Shown piece by piece: positions 48,189 through 58,460 of a stretch of 64,000 nt of DNA (its first letter is position 1; every line of letters begins with the position of its first letter). The position numbers were made by a program, and so were the translations under genes. This stretch comes from Saccopteryx bilineata (lineage: Eukaryota; Chordata; Mammalia; Chiroptera; Emballonuridae), in NCBI RefSeq assembly GCF_036850765.1, contig NC_089494.1:1674001-1738000 (forward strand), given 5' to 3'. The notes beneath the pieces are model-generated. The model had not been told where the DNA came from. It searched no databases and saw only the letters and a program-made list of their open reading frames with translations.

Positions 48189-50540
48189 GGAGCTGTGTTT
48201 CCGTCTGGTGTTGCTTCCCTCCTGCCTGAGGGGCTCTGTGATAGAATTTCCATTTGGATGTGCTGGTGATGAGTATTTTCAGTGTTTGCACATCTGAGAA
48301 CACCTGATTTCTGCTTCACCTTCAGTGGAAGCAAACTGCGAGTCAGCCTCCAGAGCCGGGCCCTGAGAAGGCTCTTTCCAGCACTGCAGCGGCCGCTGGG
48401 GCAGGAGAGGTGTGCCTGGCGTTTGAGCAAAGCCCAGCTCTGGGCTAGAGCTGTTGTTCTGTGAGGGTGGATAAACAGGAAGAACGACCACGTGGGCCTC
48501 AGAAAGGTGTCCCAGGACACGGGGAGGGGGACCCGTCCTGAAGTGCAGACGAGCTGACCTCTGAAAACGATTTACGGTGGAAATCAGAAAGCACGTTTCA
48601 GGAGACTGGCTGGTGGAAGCTGTGTCTCCACAACAGGAGCGGGAGGTCAGGAAGGGTGACCTGGCGGAGGGGACGCGGGAATGTGGGTGGGCTGTAGAGG
48701 GACATTCAGAAACAAACGGTCACTTTAAAGTCTGTAGTAGAAGCCATAGGAGTGAGGCCGACGTCGTGGGAAATGGCAGTGACGTGGGAAACATGCTGGA
48801 GAAGATGCCCAGGCAGGACAGCTCACGGCAGACGTGCCCGTGGTGACGGAGCGTGAGCGGCCAGACCTGCAGGGTCCCCGCAGGAGCTGCAGTGCCGTCA
48901 CCAGGGAGTCGTCCGGACGGCACTCAAGAGCACTTCCTGGGCAGAAAGGCCTGTGTGTATCGGAAGGTCCGTGTCTGGAACAAAGTAACGAAAGGAGCCT
49001 CTCACCATGCACTTTTCTGAGAACATTTTTGAATTTCAAGACTAAAAGAAAATATTCTCCCAGATTCTGGACAGAATAGAGTAACAGTAACAATAGCAGC
49101 TCCATCCTAACCCAGCCTTCAGAGGCTCCCTAGGAAGGAAACACTGTTTGGCTAATGGAGTTTTCTGCAGAGCAGAGGGTGGTGCTGTGTCTGTGAGCTA
49201 AGACTTTTATACCCAGCCTAGGTGTGACGTCTGTGTGAAGGGAACAGAGTCATCTGAGGCTTGCAAAGGTGCACAAAACATACCGTCTACTTTTCCTCAA
49301 GACCAAGAAATTCAGAACCTGGGATAAATATGGCACCATGTTTCACAGGGAAACAACCAGTTACAGAACCGTACTCGAGAAGGTATTAACCACAGAGTTA
49401 CAGATCATGTGTACCTGGAAACCACCTAAATAGCCAACCTTTGGGGAATGATCCCTTCCACAGTGTGTTGGCGAGGGTCCTTTGGTTGTTAAAGGAATCA
49501 GAAAAAATATCCTTGAGTAATTGAATCAAGAGCAGGAATTGGTCACATCAGCAAAGGAAGAGGTAACAGAGAGGGCTTTGATGGGCCTTACGCTAGGGTA
49601 GGGTTAATAGGAGAATTTTCATAATTACCGTATTTCTTTATTCTGATTATAACAGCGATGCACGCTCATCACAAAGTTTAAGACGTCTCCTGCGAGGCCA
49701 CCGCACGGAGTGCGTGCTTGGGGTGGGCATCTGGGTATGTCCCTGGGCTCTTCTGCTCAGTGGCTGACCTGTGGGTGGGTCTGGGCCTGGGCACCAGGTT
49801 TGAGGACCTGGCCCCAGTCACATGCCACCCCCTGAAGTGTGGGGGCAGCTCTGTCAGAGAACCTTCCTCTGGCTGTGGGCAGGAGTGTTAGTGAAGGTGG
49901 AGGGCTGGCGTGAAGTCAGCGCAGAGTGGGCGCGGGGGCCAGGGGCTGGCCGTCGGGGCGGAAGGCGAGGGAAAGAGTGTCAGGATATTACAGGATGTCT
50001 GCCTCTGTGTGATGGCGTCACAAGCGACTTTTTAAATGTTTCCTGTGACGACTGCACATCACTTATAATGAGAAAGTGGAAGGCAGCAGAGGAAATGGTG
50101 ACTATGTAGTTAGAGCACCAGGACGATTTCAGTGAGGGAAGCTGGATGCAGGGGGCACTCCCATCCTCAGGGGGCCCCTAGGTAGGACCTGGGACATGAG
50201 ATATGGGCTGGGCGGGGTGTGCCCATAGGAAAACGGCGGTGGGTGTGGCCGGAGGGATTCCCTGTAACGTTCTCCGTGGGCGGTGCCAGGCTGAGGAAGG
50301 CTGGTCCGCAGTCGCTCTTACACGCGGTCACACGTGTGTGTCTCCCCCCCCCCCAGTGCTTCCTATCTGCAGAAACACCCAGGTGGGCCTCGACCATCAG
50401 TGGTGAGGTCAGTGAAAACTCAGCCTGGGTTCCGGTTTGCCCACTGATGTGCCTGTCTTCTCTCTCGCCACGTAGGTCCTCCCCTGAGTCGGTAGACACC
50501 CTGCCTCGGACCACCTGGTGTCGCCCGTTGCCGGACTTGG

Positions 50541-50603
50541 ATGTGTCAGCGGGACCCTGGAGCTCTGTGGAGCCCTGTTTCCGTGGACGTTCTGAGCCGC
50601 TGA
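50541..50603 (+). other. Upstream ORF in exon 2 leader
   Basis: ATG at 50541 opens a 20-codon frame (starts MCQRDPGALW, ends SVDVLSR) terminated by TGA at 50601-50603. It ends 28 nt before the HDAC4 start codon and is in a different frame. The start context is weak (T at -3, T at +4), so most ribosomes would be expected to scan past it. Its short distance to the main ATG would make reinitiation inefficient. Confidence 0.5.
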
Positions 50604-50631
50604 GTCGCAGAGAGGAGCCGACGTGCTAGCG

Positions 50632-50653
50632 ATGAGCTCCCAAAGCCACCCAG
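50632..50653 (+). CDS. HDAC4: HDAC4 first coding segment (residues 1-7)
   Basis: The 22 nt ATG AGC TCC CAA AGC CAC CCA G encode MSSQSHP and the first base of the next codon. They are followed directly by the donor GTAAGC. MSSQSHP is the N-terminus of HDAC4, whose eighth residue is Asp; G plus a following AT gives Asp, matching the intron phase. The start has G at -3. HDAC4 is a class IIa histone deacetylase: its N-terminal region binds MEF2 transcription factors, it shuttles between nucleus and cytoplasm under 14-3-3 and CaMK/SIK control, and its C-terminal catalytic domain has weak intrinsic activity and acts largely through co-repressors. None of these domains is in the window. The remaining exons lie beyond 64000. 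The identification rests on seven residues, the splice phase and the leader structure. Confidence 0.85.
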
Positions 50654-51654
50654 GTAAGCGGACGGCGGGCAGTGCAGGGCTGCAGCTGGTCGCTGGGCAG
50701 TAGACGGTTCCTCCTGGCTGTGGCCCCGGGGGTCTGCGGCAGCGCCCAGGGCAGAGCAGACTGCCCTCGTCTCAGGACACACACTGATACAGCCCGCAGG
50801 ACGCCCGGGTCCAGGGTGATTGGCACACTGGCTTGAGTGGCAGACGTGGGTCTTTGGTGCCAGGAGACAAGAATGGTACATAGTGGGGTGATGTTTGAAG
50901 GTCAGTCTGTGATTTGGAGAGTTAATCCCGTACCCTCTTTGTTTCTGGGGGTCTCGGGAGGTTGGGGGTCTGGGACAGCCCTGGGCTGGGCCTGAGAAGA
51001 AGCCCACGGTGCAGCGCGGGGGCCCTCCCGCTGCCGGACCACTTCTGTGGGGCTCTGCCCTGAGCATTCCCGGGCCTCGGTCGTCACAGCGCCCGAGGGA
51101 GGACGTGTCCTGCCTGGGTCACAGCCAGCAAGGGGCTGAAAGGGGTCGGAGCTCCATTTGTATGCTGTCAGCTGCAGGAGTGTGATGGGCACACGCCTTC
51201 AGACAGAGCCCCAGTGCGCCCCTGGGGAAAGCCCGGAGCCCTGCCTGCTCCCCTGTGTGCCGCTGGCTTTGGGGTCCGTCCTCTGTCTGTGTGGGAGGAG
51301 CGGCTGTGGCCACCTGGGCGGAGCTGGCTGTCCTTCAGGCACCCGGTCTCTGTTGGTGTGGCTGTGGAGTCCGCCTCTCCTCTGGGGTTGCCAGAACCTC
51401 ACGCAGCGTCCTTTGTCCCGATGGGCTTGCCTGACGCTCCTGCGGTGATTGTTAGCTGTGAAGACGTTATTGATGTGAATTGCTCACGCAATGATTGATT
51501 GATGTGTAAAAAATGAAATGTCTGGTTGGAAGCGTGTCAAGCAGACCCTGAGAGGGGCGGTCGTTCCTCCACCGAGGAGCCGCGCCCACTTCCTGTGTCT
51601 CAGCCAGGAGTCCACCTGTAGTCAGCCCATCGGTGGGCTTCCACTTTACTGTAT

Positions 51655-52318
51655 TTTTTCCATTTATTTGAAAGAGAGGAAGAGAGAAAGAGGAAGAAAG
51701 GGAGGGAGAGAGAGACAGGAGAAGAGAGAGAGCAGCACTGCAGCGCTGGTGGCCGAGGCCAGCAGGGTCTGGTGGTGGCGGTGGCAGCTGAGTGAATCGC
51801 GAACCTCCCCTCGCGGTGGCGTGCGAGCGATCTGGGAGAATCGCCCCTGAGGGCAAGCACCATAGCTTTCCATAGAGACGCACACGCTCTCTGCCACGTG
51901 CTCATGCACTGATTGTGCAAAGTGCTGGCACCCGGGAGCCAGCCAGCAAGCCTGCCTCAGCTGCGTGCCCCACAAGCACACGCTCTCTGCCACGTGCTCA
52001 TGCACTGATTGTGCAAAGTGCTGGCACCCGGGAGCCAGCCAGCAAGCCTGCCTCAGCTGCGTGCCCCACAAGCACACGCTCTCTGCCACGTGCTCATGCA
52101 CTGATTGTGCAAAGTGCTGGCACCCGGGAGCCAGCCAGCAAGCCTGCCTCAGCTGCGTGCCCCACAAGCACCGACGCGTCGTCCCGCTCAGCGAGCTGAT
52201 CACTGAGTTGTGGGCTCGTTGGTCGCCTCTCACACATGCCCTGAGCAGGGGTTCAACCGAGACCTCAGTGCCCTGGGCCGATACTCGACCTGCTGAGCCA
52301 TCCAGCCAGGGCTCTGAG
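51655..52318 (-). mobile_element. Bat-type SINE with internal 96-bp triplication
   Basis: The minus-strand head reads 'agccctggctggatggctca' (complement at about 52293-52312), with a B-box-like 'ggttgaacccc'. The GA-rich complement of the CT tail is at about 51670-51735. Between them a 96-bp segment beginning 'cacacgctctctgccacgtg' is present three times in tandem from 51881, 51977 and 52073. The copies look almost identical, so the expansion is recent compared with the SINE. Confidence 0.7.
51881..52168. repeat. 96-bp tandem repeat, 3 copies
   Basis: Units start at 51881, 51977 and 52073. Each contains 'cacgtgctcatgcactgatt', 'gtgcaaagtgctggcacccg' and 'ggagccagccagcaagcctg'. The repeat is embedded in a SINE. 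Confidence 0.95.
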
Positions 52319-52540
52319 CATCTTTGGATGTGTGTAAGTAACATACTCTCCGTAGCTTGTGGATGGGTATTTGTGTGTACCCAGCACCAGTATAGCAGCT
52401 TTGAGCTGGCGTCAGACCATCACTATACATGTAGATTGTACATATGTATCTATCAATAGCTGCCTGCGTTGGATCAATTCCAAGAAGCAGAATCTCTTGG
52501 TCAGTGGACAGGGTGGCTGTGTGCGTTTAAAGTGATTAGG

Positions 52541-52888
52541 CCTGACCAGGCAGTGACGCAGTGGATAGAGCGTCAGACTGGGATGCTGAGGACCCAGGTT
52601 CAAGACCCCAAGGTCGCCAGCTTGAGCGTGGGCTCATCTGGCTTGAGCAAAAAAAAAGCTCACCAGCTTGGACCCAAGGTTGCTGGCTTGAGCAATGGGT
52701 TACTCGGTCTGCTGAAGGACTGCGGTCAAGGCACATATGAGAGAGCAATCAGTGAACAACTAAGGTGTCGCAGTGAAAAACTGATGATTGATGCTTCTCA
52801 TCTCTCTCCGTTCCTGTCTGTCTGTCCCTATCTATCCCTCTCTCTGACTCTCTGTTCCTGTAAAAAAAATAAAAATAAATAAATAAAA
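52541..52888 (+). mobile_element. tRNA-derived bat-type SINE, forward
   Basis: It starts 'cctgaccaggcagtgacgca', with A-box-like 'agtggatagagcg' and B-box-like 'ggttcaagacc'. It continues with GAGC-rich internal sequence, 'gtcaaggcacatatgagaga', a CTGTCTGTCCCTATCTATCC-type tract and an A-rich tail with AAAT repeats. It is flanked by the 7-bp direct repeat TGATTAG at 52533-52539 and 52889-52895, a target-site duplication. Confidence 0.9.
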
Positions 52889-52900
52889 TGATTAGTTTGA

Positions 52901-53213
52901 CCTGACCAGGTGGTGGCGCAGTGGATAGAGCGTCAGACTGAGATGCGGAGGACCCAGGTTTGAGACCCTGAGGTTGCCAGTTTGAGCACAGGGTCGCTGA
53001 CTTGAGCGAGGGGTCTCTCATTCTGCTGTATCCCTCCAGTCAAGGCACATATGAGAAAGCAATTAATGGAAAAGTAATTAAGAAACAACTAAGATGCCGC
53101 ATGAAGAACTGATGCGTCTCATCTCTCTCCCTTCCTGTCTGTCTGTCCCTATCTGTCCCTCTCTCTAACTCTCTCTGGCTCTGTCTCAAAAAAAAAAAAA
53201 AAAAAAAAAAAAA
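52901..53213 (+). mobile_element. tRNA-derived bat-type SINE, forward, second copy
   Basis: It starts 'cctgaccaggtggtggcgca', with a B-box-like 'ggtttgagacc', 'gtcaaggcacatatgagaaa', a CT-rich tract, and ends in an uninterrupted run of about 27 A. Only 12 bp separate it from the preceding SINE. The pure A-tail suggests that it is young. Confidence 0.9.
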
Positions 53214-53772
53214 GATTGTTTGCTCTGAAATTGCTCTAGAAACGTTTGGTCACCTTATCTCTTGCTAGCTTAGGTCTCGAAATAAAATACAGTGTATTTC
53301 TCTTTGTTGACTGTTTCCTTGCCCAGAAGTTTATTGTGTCTCCTGAAAGCATTTGTGCCCTTGGTTTCTCTGGGCTGACCAGTATCTCCCCGTCTACTTA
53401 TCGGAACCTTCCAAACCTCTCTGAGGCTCGTCTCAGTGAGGAGCTGGGAGCTGGGTTTGCTTTCTCCTGCCCTGACGGTCCTTGCCTTTACGTGCGAATT
53501 TGCCCATTGCTGCTGTCCTGTCTGAGTGTGGGGGTGGCCATCGGCTGACCCCTGCAGGCTCTGTCTGTCCCCGTGGGCTGGAGGCTGAAGGCAGCATGTG
53601 AGGGTGGGGCGGCCCCAGAGGCCTGAGCTTCTTCCTTCTCTGTCTGCGGTGGTGGTGGCCTGGGGCCTGAGCTCGCTAAGCATTCCTGCCAGCTCTGGTG
53701 TACAGGTGTCCTCCCTGAGTAGCTCTCTGGCTGCAGCCAGGGGCTCCAAACAGTGCTGGCCCTGCTGCTGAG

Positions 53773-53822
53773 GGGCTGGGCGGGGCTGTGGGCGGGGCCG
53801 TGGGCGGGGCCGTGGGCGGGGC
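53773..53822. repeat. GC-box repeat, 12 bp x 4
   Basis: Four tandem copies of 'gtgggcggggcc' or close variants, each containing the Sp1-type core GGGCGGGG. Confidence 0.85.
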
Positions 53823-55570
53823 CATGCTGTCCAGTCCAGGTGGTGGGCCAGTCACTAGTGCTGGTCTTCCTGTCACTTTGACCCCATCAGATTTCTCTTT
53901 TCTAGGAAATTCCTCCAAGTGTTTCGTCAGTTGTTGCTATTTCCCTCTATCTAGCAATGCTATATATCCTCCTATATTTTTAATTGTATTTAGTAACTTT
54001 AGTGGGTGGGGGCGCAGACATAATAGTCATTTATTCAGTTTGCTATTTTAAACGGGAGGTTTCTGGTATCTCTTCTTTAGCCCGAGAAGCCCTGTCCCGT
54101 CTGCTTCAGCCTCCCTAGCCACTCACTGTGCCACGCCACCCCTGCTGTCCCCTTCCCTCTCTCGCCCGAAGGTGGTTCACCTTTGCCCTGACGATAGAAG
54201 GACCTTTTTATTTGAAGCGGGTGATTTTCTGGGTCCTGTTTTCCTTCCAGACTCCCTCTGGCGGGCGAGGCCTGCACGGGTTTATGGCTGTTCTTTATGA
54301 ACGCGGCCAGAGCGGCCCGGGCTCTGACGCAGAACTGCGCACTGCTGGCCTTTTATTGCCCTGAATCAGTGTTTGTCCCAGTGCGAGCTGCCCGCGGAGG
54401 GACCTGGCCGGGCAGGGCCTGGAACGAGTCCCCCTCAAGGAACTGGCTTCACAGGCAGCTTGGGGAGAGGTTCTGAGATAGTGAGCTTCGTGCGGAGCTC
54501 CGTGCTCCAACCCTTTTCCTGGTGGGGTGTCCTGAAGTTGGCCAGGCTGCTGCTGCAGGACACAGGGCCCCTGCCTGGACGGGGCGTCCCCGCAGGAGAG
54601 GGAGGGACAGGGAACCCTGTGCGGCCTGCCTGCAGGACAAGTGAAGGCTCCCTTCCCCCCCACAACATCCTGCGTCAGGCTGTGAACAGGCCTCTAGGAT
54701 GTGGGTGACTTGGCTGGCTTACAGGAGAACCAGATACAGTCACTCGGCCACCCCTCCAGCACGGCCCGGGCCCCACCCCGTCCCCACCCCGCAGCTGACC
54801 TGCTTTGACCCTTTTCTGCCTGGGAAACAATGTCAGTCTCCGGGCCTGAGCAGGCAGGCGTTGGAGGGCCTGTGTGTGGTCCTGCAGACCGGAGTCTTGG
54901 TAGGAAGCTGGTTGGGCAGGATGGAGTCAGGGAACTCAGTGTCCTTTCTCCCCGTGCACCTCGGAAAGAGGTGTGTACAGTATCAGAAGCAGCATAACTA
55001 TTTTGAGGGAAACTTGTATGTTTAAGATAAGTGTTTTAATTTGGACCATTCTCTGATTTCTTAATATTCTGTTGCGTTTGAAATACCCCATTTGTACAAA
55101 AGCAGCTAAAAAGTCTGTGTCAACATGGGTCAGCTGAGTGTTGACATGGTTTGTTTCTTCAGACCCCTGCCAGGTTTCCATCCTGGAGGCCTCCCAGGAG
55201 GAGGCTCCGTTCTCCGCGGGTCTGAGCTGGGCCGCCTTTCTCAGTGTGGAGCTCCTGTCTTCCTTTGCTTGGTCTCCAGTTTGTTGGTTGCAACCAGTTT
55301 GGACGCGAAGGTTATTATGTTTTAAGATAGAAGTTAACTCAGAAACAAACATTTTTATGTCATTTAAATCGTGCTTTGCAATGAGAGTATGTTTCAGGAA
55401 TACTGCAAAGTTTTAAGGACTTTTAAGAGAGAAAATTAATTTTGAGGACCCACATTTAACACAGAGAAGACATTGATTCCAAGCTGCTGGCGACAGGTAG
55501 GTTCTGGACTCTGAGTGAGGCCCAGGTTGCAAGTGATGACCGACTGGAGCCCTGGGGAGCCCGGAGCCGG

Positions 55571-55690
55571 CTGGGGCAGCACGTGGCCGGCTGCAGGAGT
55601 GCCGGGTGGCCGGGGCAGCACGTGGCCGGCTGCAGGAGTGCCAGGTGGCTGGGGCAGCCTGTGGCCAGCTGCAGGAGTGCCGGGTGGGGC
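55571..55690. repeat. 39-bp direct repeat x 3
   Basis: The unit reads 'tggggcagcacgtggccggc' then 'tgcaggagtgccgggtggc'. The first two copies carry CACGTG; the third has 'cctgtgg' in its place. Confidence 0.85.
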
Positions 55691-56119
55691 GGGCTCAGGC
55701 CAGAGGATAGGCCCGGAATATGGAGCAGAGATGCACTTCCAGACCCTTCCGTGCAGTCAGCAGAGCATCCACGGTGGCTGGAGGAGCTAGGGGAGCACCT
55801 GGCAGGACCCAGGGTGAGCGTGAGGACATGGGGAGGGGAGGTCAGTCGCTGACACCGGGCCCCCCACTGCGCTGCGCAGACTGGGTGAGTGCTGTGAGTC
55901 TCTGTGCTTCTGCCTGTGCCCTCCCCTCCCCTTAAGGAGGGTTCAGAAATGCGCCAGCCCCTCCCCTTCCTTTCTCTCCCCCTCTCTCCCCTCCCCTCCC
56001 CCCCTCCCTGTGCCCTCCAGGCCACCTCACACCCAGGGTCACTACCGCATCCTCCCTGCCATCATCTTCTGGGAGCTTAATCAGTCACGGTTTGTTCTGG
56101 AAGCCATGGAGCCATAACG

Positions 56120-56400
56120 ACTTCTTTTTCAGCCGACTTCTCTTTCTAATCCTCACATTGTGTTTTGTCTTAAAAAATCACGACTCCTCTGTCGTTATGA
56201 AGTGCTCCGAAAATGCACTGTCAATGGAGCATTGATGGTTTGTTTTGGCAATTCTCTGAAAATTCTTATACAGTTTGTGGAACATTTGCATTTATGTCCT
56301 TTTTTCAAAGCCACCATTGTAGAAATGCAAATTTCCGAGTTCTGAGATGCTGAATGTTGGATGATTAACGACATTGAGATTTAAGAATGAGTCCCTGCAC
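56120..56400. promoter_or_regulatory. AT-rich island with two inverted octamer motifs
   Basis: A 280-bp AT-rich stretch in GC-rich surroundings contains a perfect octamer in reverse orientation (ATTTGCAT, 56284-56291) and a perfect forward octamer (ATGCAAAT, 56325-56332). These are canonical POU-factor sites. No repeat family is recognised. It is a candidate conserved enhancer by motif content only. Confidence 0.4.
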
Positions 56401-57429
56401 GCATTGAAACACACAGCCAGCACCAGGAGCATTGCGTGGGGCTTGGTGCTGGGACCCCTGAGCTGTAACTGTGGAGCCTGGTGGGGGTGGGGGGCAGGTC
56501 GATGAGGACAAGCGTGCAGGTGTGCAGCCACCTCCCGACAGCTCCGGAGTGCTGGCCTGGAGATCTGGTTCTGTCTAGCTGTAGGTGCTTGGAACTTGTG
56601 TGGTGACACCCGCATTGGTGACTGGCTCGCTGCATGTCCGAGCTGCCCGCTTCAGGCGGGAGCGAGCAGAGGCTCTGCTCCGAGCCGTGCTTGGCAGTGG
56701 CCTCATTTGTTCTGCATGATTCCCGTGCACAGAGCTCAAATACCGTTACTCCTGCTTCATGGATACATAAGTCAGCATGTACTGCCGTCCGGTGCTGAGC
56801 CACAGGCTGACCTGTGCTGGAGGGACATGAGCCCCTCTGCTGGCAGATGCAGGGTGCACTGGTCACTAAAGGGTCCATCTGCCGCCGGCATGGAGCTCCC
56901 AGGCCAGGCAGAGGCACCAGAGCCCTGGCACACACAGTGTGGCTCATGTGGAGAGAGGGGCGGGGGGCGGGGCGTCTGAGCTGAGTCCAGGTGGGGGTTA
57001 GGGGGCTGGCCCAGGGCCCTGGAGGGTGGGCCGTGGTGTGGCGCAGGAAGGGAATTGGGGATGGAGGGTGGGTGTCCGGGGACAGGTGTCTGGAGCAGTG
57101 AGGGCTGCTGCCACCTCAGTGGGTGTGGTCCCGTGACCCTGTGGGCGTGGAGAAGGGGCTGTGGGCCTTGTGTCCCCTGGCCCCCACACTCCCCCTCTGT
57201 TGGGATGCAGGGTGTGTGTTCCCGTGGTGCCGATGAGCGTGGTTGTGCTGCTGAGCGTCGTGGCCTTCGTATCGCCTGTGGCGTGTCCTGAGTGAATGCT
57301 GGACTCGGCCTGACCTCCTGGCAGACCTCGAGAGCGGGTGGAAGGGCTCCAGGCTGACCGGCACGCCGGGTCGCTCGGGAGATCTGGTGAAACCTCGTCT
57401 TACTTCCACGTGAGGGCCTTTCACTCGCC

Positions 57430-58150
57430 TGTTTCATGAGAACACGATAAAAAAAAGACATTTTTAGGGAATTCTAATGACTAGAAAAAAATCAAATGAG
57501 GCAGATAACTAAACTTTTTAGAATTGTGTCTGACTTTGCATTTTTAAATGCGTTCGTGCTCAGGCACTTCACCCATCCGTGAGCTGGTGGGAACGTTGGC
57601 CTTCAAGAAGGCGTCACAGGCAGCGTGGAGGAGAAGAAACCTTACCCTCTGCTTTTCCTGTCAGCTCTGCCTCAAGCTGGAGCACCAGCAGCGGGCGCCG
57701 GGCCCGCGGGGAACCCCGGGAACACCATTGGCGTGCGGCTCAGCGGCCGCTGTCAGGGTCAGGAGCCCAATCCCAGCCCCACCTTCTTCCTGCTGGACTT
57801 CAGGCCCAGGCCACCCTCAGCCTTGTTGCCCCCCTCCTCCACCGCCCAGTGTCCTCACCGCTGCCACGCGAATGCCCCGATCCGCACTGGAAACTGGAAC
57901 ATTCCTTGTGGAAAGGCAACATTAGGACTTGGGGGGTTTTTACATGAAAAATGATGTTCAACATCACAACCATTTTCTAGCTCTTACTAATACTGCATAC
58001 TTGAAAGTTGTCCTGAGGCTTATTTAAAAGTGATACGTATTTTTAAAATAGAATAACAGCAGTCTCCTGTTTATTTGAAATAGCATTTGTAAAGAATGGT
58101 GTAAAGTGAGCTGAAGCTTCCTGATGTTAATTAATTAGTTAGTCTGGGGT
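57430..58150. other. AT-rich unique stretch, candidate regulatory DNA
   Basis: Two AT-rich parts (57430-57550 and 57940-58150) flank a GC-rich middle. The second contains 'gttaattaattagttag' at about 58125-58141, a run of homeodomain-type cores. No transposon is recognised. Confidence 0.3.
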
Positions 58151-58300
58151 CACTAACGGGGACTGGCTCCCTGCACACAAGGCAGGACGTTCTCCTGAGG
58201 GTCAGGTGAGCTCTCCGCCTTCCTTCACTGCCCGTGCGAGAGCTGTGGGCACGCAGGGTCTCCGGGGCCTTTCCTGGGGCAGCCTGTGTGACTAGCCGAT

Positions 58301-58460
58301 GGCTTGCTCTTCACATGCTCGCCTCCACCCGTTTCTAGTAGGCTTGCTCTTCACATGCTCACCTCCACCCGTTTCTAGTAGGCTTGCTCTTCACATGCTC
58401 GCCTCCACCCGTTTCTAGTAGGCTTGCTCTTCACATGCTCGCCTCCACCCGTTTCTAGTA
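58301..58460. repeat. 40-bp tandem repeat, 4 copies
   Basis: The unit reads 'ggcttgctcttcacatgctc' then 'gcctccacccgtttctagta', at 58301, 58341, 58381 and 58421. The copies are identical except for one G-to-A change in the second. Confidence 0.98.

Larger units (their letters stand above)
10003..50475 (+). other. HDAC4: HDAC4 intron 1 (inferred)
   Basis: The interval between the exon 1 donor GTAAGC at 10003 and the proposed acceptor at 50474-50475 is about 40 kb. I found no recognisable protein-coding exon in it on either strand. It contains a (TG)n(AG)n tract at 11119-11164, SINEs, a MITE, two antisense L1 fragments and about a dozen minisatellites, listed separately. Unlisted stretches, including 11.7-14.9, 15.3-20.7, 23.1-25.6, 27.0-28.1, 30.5-32.7, 33.1-35.5, 40.8-42.0 and 48.2-50.4 kb, are GC-rich and unique-looking, with only overlapping chance ORFs. 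Confidence 0.65.
50476..50653 (+). other. HDAC4: HDAC4 exon 2 (5' leader plus start codon)
   Basis: The proposed acceptor is the AG at 50474-50475, preceded by a pyrimidine-rich 'gtcttctctctcgccacgtag' and a possible branch site 'ctgat' at about 50444-50448. The exon runs to the donor GTAAGC at 50654. This gives 178 nt, of which the first 156 are leader. The alternative acceptor after the poly-C run (AG at 50355-50356) cannot be excluded. HDAC4 is known to have its start codon in exon 2, which fits. Confidence 0.7.
52390..53270. repeat. Old L1-like fragment interrupted by two SINEs
   Basis: Sequence before the SINEs ('ttggatcaattccaagaagc' near 52468) and after them ('gaaattgctctagaaacgtt' near 53226) are successive parts of a motif often seen in old L1 3' sequence. 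The two SINEs at 52541-52888 and 52901-53213 sit between them. Confidence 0.4.

Noticed and set aside
52541..53213. tRNA genes suggested by A-box and B-box-like motifs
   Set aside because: These boxes are the tRNA-derived heads of SINEs with A-tails and a target-site duplication, not tRNA genes.
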